Assembly: GCF_000001735.4 (NCBI RefSeq)
Contig: NC_003071.7
Span: forward strand, 6,813,151 to 6,877,150
Direction: 5' to 3'
DNA length: 64,000 nucleotides
DNA from: Arabidopsis thaliana
Taxonomy: Eukaryota; Streptophyta; Magnoliopsida; Brassicales; Brassicaceae
Part shown: one piece after another, positions 10,791 through 21,043 of the stretch
Layout of the letters: every line of letters starts with the position of its first letter
How positions within the stretch are numbered: the stretch's first letter is position 1
The notes under the pieces: generated by a model
Seen by the model: only the letters and a program-made list of their open reading frames with translations
The model's database searches: none
What the model was told of the DNA's origin: nothing
Translations under genes and position numbers: made by a program

Positions 10791-11306
10791 GTGTCTGGAT
10801 TTTCATTTGTACCACCAGTCTGAGTATACTAGTGGCTTCTTTCATGGAAAAGAAGAAAGACGCGTCGGAAACAATTGAGATTTGGTGGCGTAAGAGACAA
10901 GGCAAAGTAGGGTTTGTTTGTTGTCAGGGAAGAAGACGTCGTATAGATTCAGAACGTTACCACGGTTTACTTTCAAGTTTAAGTGTACCGACAAATTTAC
11001 TTCACTGTATACTGAAAAGGCAAAATTAAGAATTTGAATGGTCGTAATGGACAGAACCAATGACAAAACCACATTTTATACACTAGCGGATCCGAGTAAT
11101 TAGTATTTTATTTTTTGGATTGAAAAGATTAATCTAGTGATTTATTAATTTAAGCATAATCAAGGACACTTCGATTGAAGTTTTCCAAAACAACAACAAC
11201 AAAAGGTCCATAATTCACAAACAAACACAATTTCAAAAAATTGCATACGAAACATAGAACAAATATACCAACTAAAAGTCTAGATATGATGATTGTTAAT
11301 GGACGG
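10791..11306. other. Intergenic, nothing recognised
   Basis: Contains short open frames (for example about 65 codons at 10832-11029, plus strand) with no recognisable motif or supporting context. I see no gene. Confidence 0.5.
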
Positions 11307-12388
11307 TCAAACCTTATTGATATCAAACGACGTCACATTAGCATTACCTTCCTCACCATTACTTTGTCCAATGATTGTTCCATTAGGAGGTGGCTCTTGA
11401 CGGATACCATCGTTGACTGCTCTATTGTTACTCCCCTCGTGATATTGTGAGTCCCCATTCTTAATAGTGCTTCCTTCCTCTTTTACTCTTAACTCGCAGC
11501 TCATGAAATCAAAAGGGTGTTGTCTTGGTTCACACATATCGATGGTTGGAGTATTGATGATGTTGTGATGTTGTAGCTGTTGAGAGGCTGACCCAACCAA
11601 ACCATGGAAAGTCATCGCTGGGACCCTAACTTGCTCTATATCCAAATTAGGGCATCCGTTGCTACTGCTTCCTTCGTATAGAATATGGTTTGGTAGGTTA
11701 ATCTCGATTGGTTGGTAGGTTCTCTAGGTTTAGGGGACGCAAAAAGCCATTTATCCACCAAGTAATGACTTTGATTCCCCCTTAGTGCATTACCAATGCT
11801 AACCCTTTTTGTTGCTTCATAATTCTTCCAGGCTCTCTCATCAACCTGACCACCTCTTACAAAAACATCATTTGCGATAGTCGTGAGCTCTTCGAATTGC
11901 GCCTCAAATGGAGGCACCCGTGGATCACCAAGAGGGGAATGTTGCACAAACTCTAGCTCCTTCCTAAGAAGTATGATATTTTCCCTTGAAAAAGATATCA
12001 ATGCATTAATCTCACTCAAGTCAAGATCATCAAGTCTTCGACCACGATGCAGTTCTACCATCAACTGATCGGTGACATGATCCATGTGCTTCCTTTGAGT
12101 CTTCATGAACTGCTCATGAACCTTCTTGGTCTTCTCCTTTAGGTACATCTCAAGACTCATCTGTTTCTTCTTCTTCTTGATATCCGGTAAGGCAAAGAAA
12201 CCGTCTAGGAGGTCACGAGCCTTCTCAAAAGATGGCCACACCATTGGCTCAACCTCATGAGGGCTGAACATAATGATACAAGCCTTAACAGCACACAATA
12301 TAATATAGTTAGTTCTTCTACCTTTTTCATTAACCATACCCTTATTTTCTTCAATTTTTTTGCTCTTGACTTGTTGTTCTCTACCCAT
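11307..12388 (-). pseudogene. AGL95: Type I MADS-box gene, degenerate (AGL95-like)
   Basis: The minus frame from the ATG at 12388 opens MGREQQVKSKK and continues into a weak MADS domain: the distal half (LCAVKACIIMFSP, then EPMVWPSFEKARDLL) is clear, but the basic, DNA-contacting half that should resemble FKKRKKGLLKK is replaced by unrelated residues. A Lys-rich, coiled-coil-like region follows (about 70-130 from this ATG). The frame stops at 11636; the natural C-terminal part (NLDIEQVRVPAM onward, to 11307) is in another frame. In that second frame a stop lies upstream near 11720, so an indel between about 11650 and 11720, or an unannotated intron, must connect them. Type I MADS proteins are mostly gametophyte and endosperm regulators. 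This one is likely impaired in DNA binding or is a pseudogene. The symbol is from memory of chromosome position. Confidence 0.65.
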
Positions 12389-12514
12389 GCAAGTCTTAGT
12401 TTGTTTATCGCCATGCTCACTCTTTGATTTGATCTCTCGTTTTTGAGTTTTAGTTTTTTGTTGGATATCTGAATAAAGATTAACGTAAGAATTTATATAA
12501 ATAGAGTTTAACAC

Positions 12515-13390
12515 TGGTGCCAGTCAAAAGAAATAGATAAGGTAGATGATTGATTAAGATGTAAGATTAATTACTATTTGTTTAATATTGTTGAAAGGTT
12601 ATTGTGGCGATTAAGATAAACCAAACTTTTCAATCTAAACTAAGTCAAACATATCAATCCAACAATTAAAAAATTTCCTTTATTGTTGGTTAAAATAGTT
12701 ATTTTTCAAATATCAGCAAACATCTTATGCGATTTTGAACCAAAATGAAATATAGAAATAAAAATAAAACATTTTTCTAAAAAGAGTTAATATCATTTTC
12801 TTAAGAATTCGATATAAACAAACAAAAAAAAGCTACCAAACTAATATATTAGATTTGGTTTATATTTATATTATATTTCAAAATTAAACCAATAGACCAA
12901 AATTTAAACCCAAATTAAACCGAAATGTTATAATCTTTTTGTGGTCATCTTGTTCCATGGAATTGAACTCTTTGCATATCAAAATTGAATTTACTTCCAA
13001 ACATAATTCTATCATTAGTTAATGGTAATAATTATATTGACCACATTATTTTCATTATTGTGCAATATATTAATTGGTATTGTTTACAAATGTTTTGGGA
13101 AAAAGTGTTGACTATACATTCCAACAAAAGTGTCATTTTAATATTTTTATATTGGAAAAGTTGACTCATTATATTTGTTTTTTTATATATTTTTCATTTT
13201 ATTTGTTTTCTTACCAAATGTTATATTAAGATTATAAATGAATTTATGGGTTTGAATGGTAACACATTATGAAAGTGGTATATTGTGTACAACTTTTATA
13301 TATACCAATCATATTTTTTTTTATTTAAAGCGTTCTTAAGAGTCTGATTGGTAACACAAAACTATAAAAAATTTAGTTGTTAAATGGAGC
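12515..13390. other. AT-rich intergenic DNA
   Basis: Very AT-rich with no coding signal. An outer inverted repeat of the MITE-like structure begins at about 13251 (TTTGAATGGTAAC, mirrored at 13547-13559). Confidence 0.6.
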
Positions 13391-13401
13391 TATAAGCATT
13401 C

Positions 13402-13637
13402 TTCGGAATAGTACAAAACTATAAGAAGAGGTGTACCAGAAAGCTGTACAAAAAAACTGAGGGTAAAGCTTTTAGTAAACGCTTTTTATAAAGCTTTTGT
13501 GATTGGTAATTGTCAAACTTGTACAAAGTATACAGTTTTGATAGTGGGTTACCATTCAAATCCGAAAAGTTTTACTCTCAACTTTTTTGTATAACTTTCT
13601 TGTACAGTTCTTTCCTACAATTTTGCACTATTCCGAA
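13402..13637. mobile_element. Fold-back MITE-like inverted repeat
   Basis: The arm at 13402-13473 is an imperfect reverse complement of the arm at 13565-13637. Shared blocks include TTCGGAATAGT, GTACA..AAG.T.TACAAAAAA and GAG.GTAAA.CTTTT. The loop between the arms contains GATTGGTAAT and GGTTACCATTC, and an exact 13-nt inverted pair lies further out (13251-13263 with 13547-13559). This fits a non-autonomous DNA transposon of fold-back type. No convincing target duplication was found, so the exact ends are open. Confidence 0.6.
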
Positions 13638-14970
13638 AAAAATGAGATTAGGAATGAAAAAACATATGATGCTACTTATGGTATATTTGTGGTTACAAAA
13701 CCCTAGAGTTTCATTAATATCACCAGAATAGAGAATGATCAGAGACTTAGACCAATGGGCTCTCACCATTTTTTAACTTATATTTTGATAAATTGTTAGA
13801 TGAGAGAGCTTGTGTTTCAAAAAAAAAAAAATCATAGTCCAATGGTATAGAATCTATGGTGGAGTTCTTTGGAAAGAAACAAAAATTGAAAATCTTAAAT
13901 CTTAAATCAAAACCAAAATTCAACATTTACATCCAAAAGACATCAAACAAGGTTTCACTAAGATCAATTTTCTAAGCAAACTCAATTCAAGATAATCGAA
14001 TACATAAATTAAAATCTTAGTATCTATTGATCTTTATGTATACTTAATACAGAGGAAGATAGAGAACAAGAACTTTCTGTAGATCAATGGATTACAAGAA
14101 AGACTTGTTGCTATGAACTCTTGGTTTCTTGCAAAGAAAGCAGAGGAAGTTCGTAGACTTTGATAAAAGGTAAAACCCTTATTCGTTATTGATCAAAAAC
14201 TGAATATTGCAAACACCCAATTGAATCCTTATATAAGAACTGAGTACATAATGAAATAAGAAGAAGAATGTAAAACTTCCTTTTTGCTCATCAAGAGAGA
14301 AAAGATAAAAGAAATCAAAACCAAAACCGACTAAGAAAACCCAATAACCCCAAGATTCAAAACATCAACAAAAGAAGTAGAAGCTCAAAGAAGAAGAGGC
14401 TGAAGCCTCAATGTGTAGTTGCATCAATTACGGGACTATCATGTTCAACACCAATAACACCTAGATTCAGTTTTGATCGTGAGACAATAAGAACAAAAAC
14501 TTAACAACATGTTCAACACCAATCTATATTGGATAGGAAGAACCAAAACTGATCGTTAAAGCAGGTTTGACCAAATAGCTTTTAATACCTCTTCCTTTAG
14601 CCTTGTTATTTGATCACGTATGAATCACAAAGGAGCTACTTCTAGTTGTTTCCAACCCTAATGATGATGGAAGTGATCAGGGTGTCTTGGAGAAGAAGTT
14701 AATGTGTAAAACAATTTGTGTTTAATTTATTGATGTTATGAGTTTAGTTTGGTTTAAGTGGATATCTGAACTTTGCTTCTTGTCTATCGGATGTATCTTT
14801 GTAGCGTAATAAATGTATATGTATGAATGACTTTAAAATCCAATTATCAACTCAATGGTAATTTGGATTGTCATATCTTGAAAACTTTGGTTTGAATCTT
14901 TATTTCTAAGAATGTGAATGTAAGCACCTTAGAAGCTACACGTTTTCAACAAAAGAGAATAAAGTAGACA
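13638..14970. other. Intergenic, nothing recognised
   Basis: AT-rich to moderately purine-rich sequence with scattered poly-A tracts. No recognisable protein, RNA gene or transposon terminus was seen on either strand. Confidence 0.5.
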
Positions 14971-15336
14971 GTGGTGGAGGTAATGGCGAAGCCGTTGACC
15001 GGAGAAACAATCAGAGTTGTTTTCGAGGAGGAGAGTGAGAAACAAGGCGGCAAAGAAAGCTATATGAGGAAGAACAAACATCGCCGTGTAGGCAAGTACA
15101 GCAAGTTTCTGTACACGAGCAAGAGAAAGTACAGCAAGTTTCAAGACATATCAGTTATTGAGCAGGTTGGGAATACCGAGAGACATGCCAGAGTATTGAA
15201 GACACCTGGGAGTGTTCAGACATTATACTGTTGGGATGGAATGAGAGTCAACGTTCAGCTGTATGTAGTTGAAAGCAGTAATGTCCTCTCTACACCAATT
15301 GTAGTGGTGATGATGTGTATTCAAGAGAACATATAG
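14971..15336 (+). CDS. Hypothetical small open frame, coding status doubtful
   Basis: A 121-codon frame that I do not recognise. The most visible feature is a direct repeat in its middle: AAGTACAGCAAGTTT occurs twice, 33 bp apart, giving two KYSKF motifs in a basic stretch (KHRRVGKYSKF...KRKYSKF). There is no signal peptide, membrane segment or family motif. No TATA element, partner frame or intron structure supports it. It may be chance or a retroelement leftover. Confidence 0.2.
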   Translation: MVEVMAKPLTGETIRVVFEEESEKQGGKESYMRKNKHRRVGKYSKFLYTSKRKYSKFQDISVIEQVGNTERHARVLKTPGSVQTLYCWDGMRVNVQLYVVESSNVLSTPIVVVMMCIQENI

Positions 15337-17799
15337 TGGAACAAGAGACATGATTCAAGAAGAATGAAACATATTACTTTTGGTGATGCGATGTCTCACG
15401 TAAAGCATAAATGGGAATATAAGCAATTACAAACAGTTTCAGACTTGGAGTTTTGTTGGGACAGTGTTCGATGGAGGACGAAATGAGCAAACGACAAAGA
15501 AGATGAATGATGCTAAGTCCCAAGATTTGCTACTGTTACACATATAAAAGACCATTTACAAAGGTTAAAGTTGTATCTCCAGGAAGGAAAACAAGCCCAA
15601 GCACATTTGAGCATCTATAAGTGGAGTCTTTACAACTTGTTATCTGCAAATGTTGACAAGAGAGAGTCAATTTTTCTGTGTGACATTGTTGGAGGAAGAA
15701 GAAACTGCAGTACAGTAGCTTGAATCAAGTGCTGTTATGAACTTTACTTTACCATTTTATAACAAAGTTCCACAGTGAGGCTGAGATACATTGCTGCAGC
15801 ATTTTTAAGTTCATGTCAAGGATTTGGTGTCATTTTAACTCGATTCTTTTGCTAGATTGTGTGAGTTTTAATTGTGTTAGTGTGTGTTGTGTTTGGGTAA
15901 TGAAAAAGTCTATAGCTTTGGAATGTAATGAAAGGTCTTCTAAGTTTGCATTACGTTCAAATAACAAATGCTATAAGAAGAAGATGTTCTTATTATAGGC
16001 CATGTTTGTGTTTATCAACACTTAAACACCAAATATTTGTCTTGAATCTCTGTTTTTATAGTCACTCAAATCAAATTATGTGTAGATCATGAATCTCACT
16101 CAAGAAAATCTGAAATGTGTCAAATCCTTAATGGGGAATCAAAATCATGTTTCTAGAAATCTTTTCTTTATTAAAACTGATGGTTTATTTGTGTGTGGTT
16201 TTTTTGAGTTCAGTTCAAATCAACATCTCAAGTTCTGCCCATTCCTGACTCACAGAACAAAGAGCAAGTTTGTGATGTCCAAAGAAGGCAATGCAGTCAT
16301 ACTGATTCGCAAAACGGACTGCCAAAACCCGCATCTGAATTCTCCATCAAGGGTGGTGAGAAAGTTAACATTCTCTATGGGGGGCTCTCACCATTGGAGA
16401 TGCTTTTATGTTCTCATCTCTTTTTTTTTTTTAACAATTTTTATGTTCTCATGTTTTTTTATGGGAAATAGATATGTTTATATTCGGATGTCTTCTTGTA
16501 TGACTGATACTTATTTCCCTGGTAGGGTGCAAACAATAGTTGATCCAAACCTTCAAGAAGATTTCTCATGTTTTGGGAGTCTCCAACTTCGTTATTTCGA
16601 GGTAAAAAAGTGCCTACTGCTTTATTCCATGCTAAAGCTCTTCATTAATATAAGGTACGTTTACTAGAATATTCGAGATTCCAAATCCCAGCTCACTTGA
16701 GCACATGATTTGATTTTGAACTCCCCACAGACTCGGTTTCCTCCTTTTCCTTGAGCCAACTTTATTCTCTTAACGTAAGTATAACGCACATAATTCTTTG
16801 CTCATTCAGATTACTGGATAAATGATCCCATTGTTTTTATGTTCATGGTGTGTAACCTGACTTGTATATAGCTATTGTACATTGTGGGCCTTTTTAGATT
16901 GATTCGGCCTGTTAAAGGCCCTGTTGCTGTCATCGAACACGTTCTACTCTTGTCGTGTTCGAACTTGTATCTTTATTATTTAAGGCTTCGCTTGTGCCTC
17001 AAGAAAAGAAGAAATCACAAATTGAAGAAAAGTTTGAGAAAGAAATTACGTTACTGTAATTGCAAATGAAGCCACGACGTGGATTATAATTGAAAAAGGA
17101 AAAAAAAAAACAATCTTATTCACTGAGGAAATTTACAATTATGCTTTAGTTAAATTAGCAGTTTTATTGGTCTCTCCTTTTACGGTTTAAGTCAGAAATT
17201 TTTAGGTTAAGCTTTAGCTATAAATAACAGATTCTTCTAGTTCAATAACAATTATTGTTCAAGCAAAACTTTTCATTTTATCTTCTGAACACAATTTAGA
17301 GTTCTTAGTTTCTTACCAAAAGTCCCAACATCTTTGCTTCTAGCTCAGGCGTTCGTCAATCAAATCTATAAGAAAAGTTGAGAAGCAATGGATCCACTTC
17401 TTGTATAAGAACTTCTATTCCATGGAGAAATTAACCGGGCTCAAAGTATGAGCTCTATCTGGTATGATGTGATAGTTCTTATGGTAAAATATACCGTTTT
17501 CAGGCTTTTGATAGCAAAGTTTATTTCAATAAACTTAAAGTAACATAAACACAAGTAGGGGATGTGATAGCAACAAAACAATTATGGTATCAGATTCTTA
17601 GTCTTGTGGTAACCCCAAAAATATGAACAAGTTGGGACAGTAAAGGAATGGATCTTTGCGTTGTGGATCTTGTTCTTTGTTAATCTTATCCGAATCTTAC
17701 TCTTTTGAGCTGAAGCCTAAGTTGCCATGGAATAAAGTCACATGTTTCTTTCTTCAACGCCACGACTCTCTTTTTTGCCAAATGAATCATCTTCTTGCA
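15337..17799. other. Intergenic region with short unsupported frames
   Basis: Contains several short plus-strand frames, the longest at 16089-16667 (192 codons), with a hydrophobic Phe-rich stretch and a VQTIVDPNLQEDFS-like phrase but no identifiable domain. Codon pattern and context do not support a gene. The last 700 bp or so is presumably the CML30 upstream region. Confidence 0.4.
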
Positions 17800-17808
17800 C
17801 TATATAAC
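17800..17808 (+). promoter_or_regulatory. TATA box of CML30
   Basis: CTATATAAC lies 66-74 bp upstream of the CML30 ATG, leaving room for a leader of about 40 nt. Confidence 0.55.
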
Positions 17809-17873
17809 TTTTGGGATCAATGGGTCTCTTAAAAACCTCCTCTTAAGAAAAGATTGGTGATCGCAAATCAGAC

Positions 17874-18437
17874 ATGTCAAACGTGAGTTTTCTTGAGTTG
17901 CAGTACAAGCTCTCCAAGAACAAGATGTTGAGGAAGCCTTCAAGGATGTTCTCTAGAGATAGACAATCCTCAGGGCTATCTTCACCTGGACCAGGAGGCT
18001 TCTCTCAGCCTTCTGTGAATGAGATGAGACGTGTTTTCAGCAGGTTTGATTTGGATAAAGACGGGAAAATCTCTCAGACTGAGTACAAGGTGGTGCTGAG
18101 AGCGCTAGGACAAGAGCGGGCGATCGAGGATGTGCCTAAGATCTTTAAGGCTGTGGATCTGGACGGTGATGGGTTTATTGATTTCAGGGAGTTTATTGAT
18201 GCATACAAGAGAAGTGGTGGGATTAGGTCTTCGGATATACGAAATTCTTTCTGGACTTTTGATTTGAACGGCGATGGGAAGATAAGCGCAGAGGAAGTGA
18301 TGTCGGTTCTGTGGAAGCTTGGTGAGAGATGTAGCTTAGAGGACTGCAACAGGATGGTTAGAGCTGTTGATGCAGATGGTGATGGATTGGTTAATATGGA
18401 AGAGTTCATCAAAATGATGTCTTCCAACAATGTCTAA
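17874..18437 (+). CDS. CML30: Calmodulin-like EF-hand protein CML30
   Basis: Intronless 187-residue protein with four complete EF-hands. The calcium loops are at about residues 59-70 (DLDKDGKISQTE), 95-106 (DLDGDGFIDFRE), 130-141 (DLNGDGKISAEE) and 166-177 (DADGDGLVNMEE), each with acidic residues at positions 1, 3, 5 and 12, so all four should bind Ca2+. Ahead of them is a 50-residue Ser/Arg/Lys-rich N-terminal extension, longer than in calmodulin and typical of divergent CMLs; it might act in targeting, but that is inference. The role is a calcium sensor that changes shape and binds partner proteins. The first ATG is used; a second in-frame Met at residue 18 is possible. A TATA element lies upstream. 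The gene converges on DYW2, 267 bp away. The symbol is recalled from memory. Confidence 0.93.
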   Translation: MSNVSFLELQYKLSKNKMLRKPSRMFSRDRQSSGLSSPGPGGFSQPSVNEMRRVFSRFDLDKDGKISQTEYKVVLRALGQERAIEDVPKIFKAVDLDGDGFIDFREFIDAYKRSGGIRSSDIRNSFWTFDLNGDGKISAEEVMSVLWKLGERCSLEDCNRMVRAVDADGDGLVNMEEFIKMMSSNNV

Positions 18438-18704
18438 CCATATCTCTCTCTGTTGATGTAATCAAAGTTCATTATTCATACGATCTAATTTCAAAACATT
18501 AAGTCACGTTCTTCGAGAATGAGACCAATAATAGTAGATATAAAGCAATAAACTTGATAATTCCTCATGTAAAAGGGTCTAGAGCAGATGAAACTTGTTA
18601 CAGCGTAGCAAATACTATTCCATTTCCCAACTGCTAGCAAAGTTCTGGCGAGAGCTTAGAGCGCGCTATACATGATGCGAAACAAAGTCACAGAAAACGC
18701 CGCT

Positions 18705-20444
18705 CTACCAGTAATCCCCGCAAGAACATTTACCGTCTTTGAAGTGATGGAAACGTTTGTTGTCTCTCACGATCAACACCCTACCAATGATTTTGGACAT
18801 GATCTTGATAAAGTTGTGACAATCCCCACACACACGGAGATTCTTGATGATTGTTAGGGTCTTCCTTGGTGGGGTGCATATGATACCATAAGCAATCGCT
18901 AACCTCTCACTGTGGTAGAGTAGTGCCTGTTCTTTAGCCTCTTGATCGATATCATGAAGCACAAACCGTGTGTCAGGAACATAAACCACTCCTTTCTTTG
19001 CAGCCATCTCCTTTGCTTCATCCTTGTAGAAAGTCAGATTTCGAAACTCAAGGATCCTACTCTTACTAGTAACCATATTTGTTTCCTTGAATGATTTAGG
19101 TGGAGGAGTAGGAATTTTGTTGATTACAGCCTTTGAAGGATCAACATCAACCATCAATTCCTCCATGTAATCCTCTAAATCGATATCACCATGTAACCGA
19201 GCATAGTTCCGCATAGCCTCCCAGAAATCAGCTGTGGGTTCAAACGGAAGATCACGGATATATTGCTCAGCCTCAACAAGATGTCCACATTTCCCAAGAA
19301 CACCTAAAACACCCAAATAATGCTCTGTCTTCGGACTAATCCCATGCTCGTTCTTCATCGAATCAAAATGCAAAAACGCTTCTTCTATACCACCAACAGT
19401 AGCACAAGCCAAGAAGACCGTAAGGAAAGTCTCCTCGTTCGGCTTCAACCCATGTTTCGTCATCTCTTCGAACAAATGCAACGCATCATCTCCCATTCCG
19501 TTATCACTATACGCACACATCATCAAATGCCAAGAATCCATATCTTTATCAACCATATGATCAAACACTCTCTTAGCATCAGTAATACTACTACACTCTC
19601 CAAACATACTAATCACCATATTGTTAAGTTTTGGATCACCTCTAAACTTAGACTGAAGGAAATGATCATGTACCTTCTTAGAATGCTCAAGCGACTTCAA
19701 ATTCGCACAAGACTCAAACAACAAAACGAAACATTCTCTATCAGGCATAGCTCCTTTATCAAGCAATTCAATAGCATCTTTATATAGCCTACGCTGACAT
19801 AACCTCATCACCTCTTCAACACTAGGAGGAGGAGCTACCTCATTCATCTGATTAGGGCTTTGATTCGAGCTTCGTGGTGGTTGCGGTTGTTGCTGCTGCT
19901 GCGGAGTGTAGTACTGACTCTGATTACTTTGTTGAACATTCTGATTCTGATAATTGTTACCAGGTCCACCGTATTGAGGCCTCTGACCACCGTACTGAGG
20001 CCTGTGACCACCGTGTTGAGGATTGTGACCACCGTATTGAGACATTTGACCACCTTGTTGAGGATTTTGACCACCGTATGGAGGCCTTTGACCCCCGTGT
20101 TGAGGATTTTGACCACCGTATTGAGGTATTTGACCACCGTGTTGAGTAGACCATTGATTAGGGCTTTGTGGAACTCGTTGATTAGTGTTGGTCTGATTCT
20201 GAGAATCGAAGCTTTGAGGTGGATATGGGCGTTGATGCTGAGACGGTGATCCAGATTGAGGATTCTGGTGGTAATCGTTTGCGGCGGCGGATGTGCTTAG
20301 GTGTTTGATCGGAATTGAGTTTAGGGTACCGGAGAAGTGGAATTGAGAGGAGAGTCTGGGAAATGAAGAACGTAACTGAAGGAGAGAGCCGATTGTGACG
20401 ATATTCTGGGTTCGTGCGCAACGAATGGCCATTAGAGAAGACAT
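18705..20444 (-). CDS. DYW2: DYW-class PPR protein, organelle RNA-editing factor DYW2
   Basis: Single-exon, 579 residues. Residues 1-50 look like a Ser/Arg-rich organelle transit peptide. About 55-205 is low-complexity Gln/Asn/Pro/Gly sequence containing eight heptapeptides of the type GGQxPQY (about 103-158). About 208-430 holds roughly five degenerate PLS-type PPR motifs, far fewer than site-recognising editing factors have. The end is a complete DYW deaminase: the HSE motif of the zinc/catalytic site, CGDCH, and terminal CSCGDYW. A classical E domain is short or absent. In the literature DYW2 supplies deaminase activity in trans to E+-type PPR proteins, with NUWA, for C-to-U editing in chloroplasts and mitochondria. 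The short PPR tract and intact DYW domain fit that role. TGGGCY promoter elements lie upstream. Confidence 0.94.
   Translation of the reverse strand: MSSLMAIRCARTQNIVTIGSLLQLRSSFPRLSSQFHFSGTLNSIPIKHLSTSAAANDYHQNPQSGSPSQHQRPYPPQSFDSQNQTNTNQRVPQSPNQWSTQHGGQIPQYGGQNPQHGGQRPPYGGQNPQQGGQMSQYGGHNPQHGGHRPQYGGQRPQYGGPGNNYQNQNVQQSNQSQYYTPQQQQQPQPPRSSNQSPNQMNEVAPPPSVEEVMRLCQRRLYKDAIELLDKGAMPDRECFVLLFESCANLKSLEHSKKVHDHFLQSKFRGDPKLNNMVISMFGECSSITDAKRVFDHMVDKDMDSWHLMMCAYSDNGMGDDALHLFEEMTKHGLKPNEETFLTVFLACATVGGIEEAFLHFDSMKNEHGISPKTEHYLGVLGVLGKCGHLVEAEQYIRDLPFEPTADFWEAMRNYARLHGDIDLEDYMEELMVDVDPSKAVINKIPTPPPKSFKETNMVTSKSRILEFRNLTFYKDEAKEMAAKKGVVYVPDTRFVLHDIDQEAKEQALLYHSERLAIAYGIICTPPRKTLTIIKNLRVCGDCHNFIKIMSKIIGRVLIVRDNKRFHHFKDGKCSCGDYW
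19971..20138 (-). repeat. Coding minisatellite in DYW2 (8 units of 21 bp)
   Basis: Eight imperfect 21-bp units encode GGQ/H-x-P/S-x-Y/H/Q heptapeptides. The plus strand shows recurring GACCACCGT.TTGAGG blocks. The array keeps frame because the unit is a multiple of three. It also opens long spurious frames on the other strand, which I do not call as genes. Confidence 0.9.
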
Positions 20445-20569
20445 TTTCTCTGAGAGAAATGGTGAACGATTAAAACCCTGATAGGAGAAACCAAAACCCT
20501 AGTGAGAGTCTGTGAAAATAAGATTGGGGATGAGAATATTCCCAGGAAATGAAATTATGATAAGTTTCA

Positions 20570-20615
20570 CTTTTGGGCTTGTTAGGCCTGTTGATTAAAT
20601 TATATTTGGGCCGAG
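20570..20615 (-). promoter_or_regulatory. TGGGCY (site II-like) elements upstream of DYW2
   Basis: TGGGCT at about 20574 and TGGGCC at about 20607, with AGGCCT/AGGCC blocks nearby, lie 130-165 bp before the DYW2 start. A telo-box-like AAACCCTAG lies closer to the gene (about 20495-20505). Site II and telo-box combinations are known in promoters of growth-linked and organelle-related genes. Function here is inferred from the motif only. Confidence 0.4.
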
Positions 20616-21043
20616 TTGGGTTAAATTAAGATATTGCAACTTTAGGCCTTGAATGTTTTATTTTTATCAATTGTCGTCAAGTTCTTAAATCAATGATCTC
20701 GCCATATCGACTCAAAATCACATTTGTGTAGTTTGAATAATATTTTTACTTTGAAGTTTGAATATAAAGATTTGAACAAATCTATAATAACATAACATAT
20801 TACAGTGTGTTATTAACACATTTTCGTGTAGACAAGTAACAGATATGTCTATCTATACAGACTTATTTTTGAGACTTGTACACACAACATTTGAAGATCC
20901 CTCATGTATGTTAGGTTGTAGTAATCGTCACTCTATATACATCTTCCGCATCCTATACATCCTCTTCCTTTCTAAACATCTCTCTACTACTTCCCCATAT
21001 GGTTCACATCACCCAGTACCTTGCTCAGTTTCTGCGATTTCAT

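Noticed and set aside
10832-11029. 65-codon frame after the gypsy relic
   Set aside because: It is basic and short, with no motif or promoter support; it is indistinguishable from chance.
16089-16667. 192-codon frame with a VQTIVDPNLQEDFS phrase, considered as a receptor-kinase fragment
   Set aside because: The phrase is short and the surrounding residues show no kinase subdomains; a T-rich run in the middle creates the Phe-rich part.
19860-20249. Long plus-strand frames opposite the DYW2 minisatellite
   Set aside because: They arise from the repeated 21-bp unit read on the other strand and consist of monotonous repeats without a start context or domain.
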